Source: Paraburkholderia phenoliruptrix (GTDB lineage: Bacteria > Pseudomonadota > Gammaproteobacteria > Burkholderiales > Burkholderiaceae). Taken from it: DNA of 64,000 nucleotides. The stretch covers positions 62,001 through 126,000 of the forward strand of contig NZ_JAEUAV010000012.1 in NCBI RefSeq assembly GCF_019511605.1, read 5' to 3'. The translations under genes and the position numbers were made by a program. This document shows positions 61,874-64,000 of this stretch, in pieces; position 1 is the first letter of the stretch, and each line of letters opens with the position of its first letter. The notes below the pieces were generated by a model. The model was not told where the DNA came from. It saw nothing but the letters and a program-made list of their open reading frames with translations, and searched no databases.

Positions 61874-63046
61874 CTATCCATGGTCTGCCATCAACATATC
61901 GCAGCCCAGGTCGCGCACGTGCGGAATGCGAAACTGCCGCAGTTTGCGATAGAGCGAGGCACGGCAAATGCCCAGCTCGCGCGATGCGGCCGATATGTTC
62001 CAGCGGCTCGCCGATAGCGCCCGCAGAATGTTGTCGCGCTCGCTCGGCGCAGCGACCGGCAGACGCGCAATGTCGGCGTGCGGCGCGCCGCGAGCACCGC
62101 GCGCGGCGTACGGCATATCGTTTGCCGCGGCTGCGTGAGGCAGATCATCCGATGTCGCGTATGCAGGCGGTGCTGCCTGCAAGGTCGCATGAAACGATGC
62201 GCGCGGCTCGCGGCGAACGCCGAGGCCCTTACCCGGTTGCACGTTCGCCGGAAGATCGCATGCGCGGATCAGCTCGCCGCTTTTCACTGCGCACGCATAC
62301 TGAATCGCCGCGCGCATCTGGCGAAGGTTGCCCGGCCAGTTGCAGTGCAGCAGCATCTCGCGCGCTTCGCTGTCGACATTGCCCTCCAACGTGAAGCCTG
62401 GCGCTTCCCGTTCCAGTATGGATTGCAGCAGCCACGCGCGATCATGGCGTTCACGCACCGGGGGCAGGTGAATGATGCCGACCGCGATCCGGTAATACAG
62501 GTCCTCGCGAAACGTGCCGGCTTCCACGCGCGACTCTATGTTCTGGTGCGTCGCGCAAATCAGTTGCAGGTCGACGGCAATCGGCTCGGCGGAGCCGATC
62601 GGCGTGACTTCGCGTTCGGATAGCGCACGCAACAGACGGGTCTGCTGCGCGGCAGGCATATCGCCGATCTCGTCGAGAAACAACGTGCCGCGATGCGCGA
62701 GCACGACCTTGCCCTTCATCCCGCTCGACAGTGCGCCGGAGAAAGCGCCTCGGGTATAACCGAAGAGTTCGCTTTCGATCAGGTTCTCGGGAATCGAGCC
62801 GCAATTTACCGAGACCATCGACGCATGCCGGCGACTGCTGTAGTCATGCAGCGCACGCGCCAGATATTCCTTGCCCGTGCCGGTTTCACCGAGAATCAGA
62901 ATGGGCAACTGCCGGTCGATGAGAAGGCGGGCGCGCGACAGCACCGCGAGCATCGTGGCGTCGTTGCCGCATAGCCGGCCAAGGGGAAGCGCTGCTGAAT
63001 GAGGTGAGTCTGCACGGGCGCGGTCCAACGGGTCGTGGGCGGTCAT
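61874..63046 (-). CDS. Sigma-54-dependent transcriptional activator lacking a sensor domain
   Basis: 390 aa from the ATG with AGAGAG upstream (MTAHDPLDRA). AAA+ domain: Walker A GETGTGKE at 53-60, sigma-54 contact loop GAFSGA at 100-105 (consensus GAFTGA; Thr to Ser), Walker B TLFLDEIGDM, sensor and arginine-finger region FREDLYYRIAVG. Residues 340-385 form a Fis-type helix-turn-helix (ILRALSASRWNISAASRELGICRASLYRKLRQF). There is no N-terminal GAF, PAS or receiver domain, only about 25 residues, as in PspF. It is the natural candidate to activate the two sigma-54 promoters near 54.4 and 54.7 kb. Confidence 0.9.
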   Translation of the reverse strand: MTAHDPLDRARADSPHSAALPLGRLCGNDATMLAVLSRARLLIDRQLPILILGETGTGKEYLARALHDYSSRRHASMVSVNCGSIPENLIESELFGYTRGAFSGALSSGMKGKVVLAHRGTLFLDEIGDMPAAQQTRLLRALSEREVTPIGSAEPIAVDLQLICATHQNIESRVEAGTFREDLYYRIAVGIIHLPPVRERHDRAWLLQSILEREAPGFTLEGNVDSEAREMLLHCNWPGNLRQMRAAIQYACAVKSGELIRACDLPANVQPGKGLGVRREPRASFHATLQAAPPAYATSDDLPHAAAANDMPYAARGARGAPHADIARLPVAAPSERDNILRALSASRWNISAASRELGICRASLYRKLRQFRIPHVRDLGCDMLMADHG

Positions 63047-63299
63047 AGCATCTCTCTTTATCGATTTAGGTGGCAGGATCAGCCCGGCTTGTGGCCCGGC
63101 GAATCGCAAAAGCTGCCAGTGGTTTGTCTCCGAACCCAAGCATAGTGCGATTCATTAATAGTCTCCAATACATTATGATGCGACGACTGATACGGCTCAG
63201 GTATAAGTCGACGGAAAATTTCCAGCCTGTATCCGCCACTGCATTTGCGCTGTCTTCCATTTACTGCTGGCATACGTCTCCTACTCGGGGCAGCTAAAC

Positions 63300-64000
63300 A
63301 TGGAGCTGAGGCAATTACGCTATTTCGTCGCACTCGCTGAGACCTTGCACTTCGGTCGCGCGGCCGCGTTGCTGCATATTTCGCAGCCCCCGCTGTCGCG
63401 GCAGATCGCGTTGCTCGAAGCCGAACTGGGCGTGGTGCTGTTCGATCGCACGCGCCGCAGCGTGCGGCTGTCAGCGGCGGGGCAGCGTTTCTATCGCGAT
63501 GCAAAGACAGTGATGGCCACTGTCGATCAGGCCCGAGGTCATGCGCGCGCCGCCGACCTGGGCGAAGAAGGCACCCTGATGGCGGGCTTCATGTTCGCTG
63601 CCGCCTATAGCATCGTGCCGGTACTCACGCGTGCCTATGCATCGGCGTTTCCGCGTGTCGAGCTGAAGCTGAGCGAGAGCATTCCCACCACGCTCGTGGC
63701 CGATATCCGCAGCGGCAAGGCCGACGTCGGCATCATGTATCCGTCGGACTCGGCGGTGGAACTGGAGACTCGCACCATCTTCAGCGAGCAGTTGGTCGCG
63801 GTGCTGCCAGACGGACATCGGCTCACCACGCGGGCCGCCATTTCGGTGTCGGAGCTGCGCGACGAATGGTTCATCATCTCGCCGCATGCCGCGTCGCCTT
63901 TCATCTACAACACCATTGTCGAGCACTGCCGCCGCTCGGGGTTTACGCCACGTATCCGGCTGGAAACGAATTTTCAGCAGACCATTGTGAACCTGGTCGC
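63300..64000 (+). CDS. LysR-family regulator, 3' partial
   Basis: The ATG at 63300 starts MELRQLRYFVALAETLHFGRAA; the frame is still open at the window end after 233 codons. The N-terminal winged helix has LHISQPPLSRQIALLEAELG, and the effector domain begins GTLMAGFMFAAAYSIVP. BenM/CatR-like features (LRYFVALAET, HFGRAA) suggest control of an aromatic or organic-acid gene set. It is divergent from the sigma-54 activator; the 253-base gap is AT-rich near 63145-63230 and probably holds both promoters. Confidence 0.88.
   Translation, partial: MELRQLRYFVALAETLHFGRAAALLHISQPPLSRQIALLEAELGVVLFDRTRRSVRLSAAGQRFYRDAKTVMATVDQARGHARAADLGEEGTLMAGFMFAAAYSIVPVLTRAYASAFPRVELKLSESIPTTLVADIRSGKADVGIMYPSDSAVELETRTIFSEQLVAVLPDGHRLTTRAAISVSELRDEWFIISPHAASPFIYNTIVEHCRRSGFTPRIRLETNFQQTIVNLV

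Overview
The window looks like part of a chromosome or large replicon of a Burkholderiaceae bacterium, most likely Paraburkholderia, Caballeronia or Burkholderia sensu lato. This is inferred from high GC, a Burkholderia-type trimeric porin, many AAHS and ACS major-facilitator transporters, several TTG/GTG starts and ATGA stop/start overlaps. No rRNA, tRNA, insertion sequence, phage gene or CRISPR array was seen. Nearly all of it is catabolic accessory content: uptake systems, oxidative enzymes and local regulators.

Layout. (1) 1-6.4 kb: the end of a DMT-family transporter with a His-rich tail, a beta-CASP metallo-hydrolase with two tiny ORFs upstream, a lipoprotein, a P-type cation ATPase, and a decayed amino-acid permease. 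(2) 6.4-19 kb: a minus-strand run of eleven genes plus a LysR regulator. It contains a UbiX-type flavin prenyltransferase, FAD monooxygenase, VOC protein, fumarylacetoacetase, alpha/beta hydrolase, three-subunit molybdenum hydroxylase with a CoxG-like protein, crotonase and UbiD-type decarboxylase. It reads as one uncharacterised pathway for an aromatic or heteroaromatic acid. (3) 19-25 kb, plus strand: a porin, two paralogous aromatic-acid symporters and a chemoreceptor between them, which fit as the entry and sensing side of the same pathway. (4) 25-27.1 kb: a SAM methyltransferase and an ECF sigma / membrane protein / ferredoxin operon, followed by a stem-loop-rich intergenic stretch.

(5) 27.7-46 kb: sugar-acid catabolism. 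A LacI regulator is divergent from an ACS transporter. Next come an IlvD/Edd aldonate dehydratase and a 2-keto-3-deoxy-aldonate dehydratase (Weimberg-like), a FadR-type regulator, a sugar-acid MFS transporter, a galactarate/altronate-type dehydratase and an FMN hydroxyacid dehydrogenase. The last part is a sugar ABC transporter with two paralogous binding proteins, two different permeases and an SMP-30 lactonase. Near-identical palindromes (TGTTACCGATAACA type) at 29.2, 30.6 and 39.3 kb tie the ACS transporter, dehydratases and ABC operon into one predicted LacI regulon. (6) 46-50.2 kb: a D-lactate dehydrogenase (Dld), an ACS transporter and a FadR-type regulator, with matching TGGT-N3-ACCA operators.

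(7) 50.5-58.7 kb: an SDR and a TRAP transporter read leftward; an SCP-x-type thiolase, an acyl-CoA ligase and an aldo/keto reductase read rightward. The intergenic region between the two arms carries two sigma-54 (-24/-12) promoters facing outward on either side of a perfect palindrome. A sensor-less sigma-54 activator gene lies at 61.9-63.0 kb. I read this as an uncharacterised sigma-54-controlled module for uptake and CoA-dependent breakdown of an organic acid. (8) 58.8-64 kb: an AraC regulator, a DMT transporter coupled to a DUF815 ATPase, structured inverted repeats, the sigma-54 activator and the start of another LysR gene.
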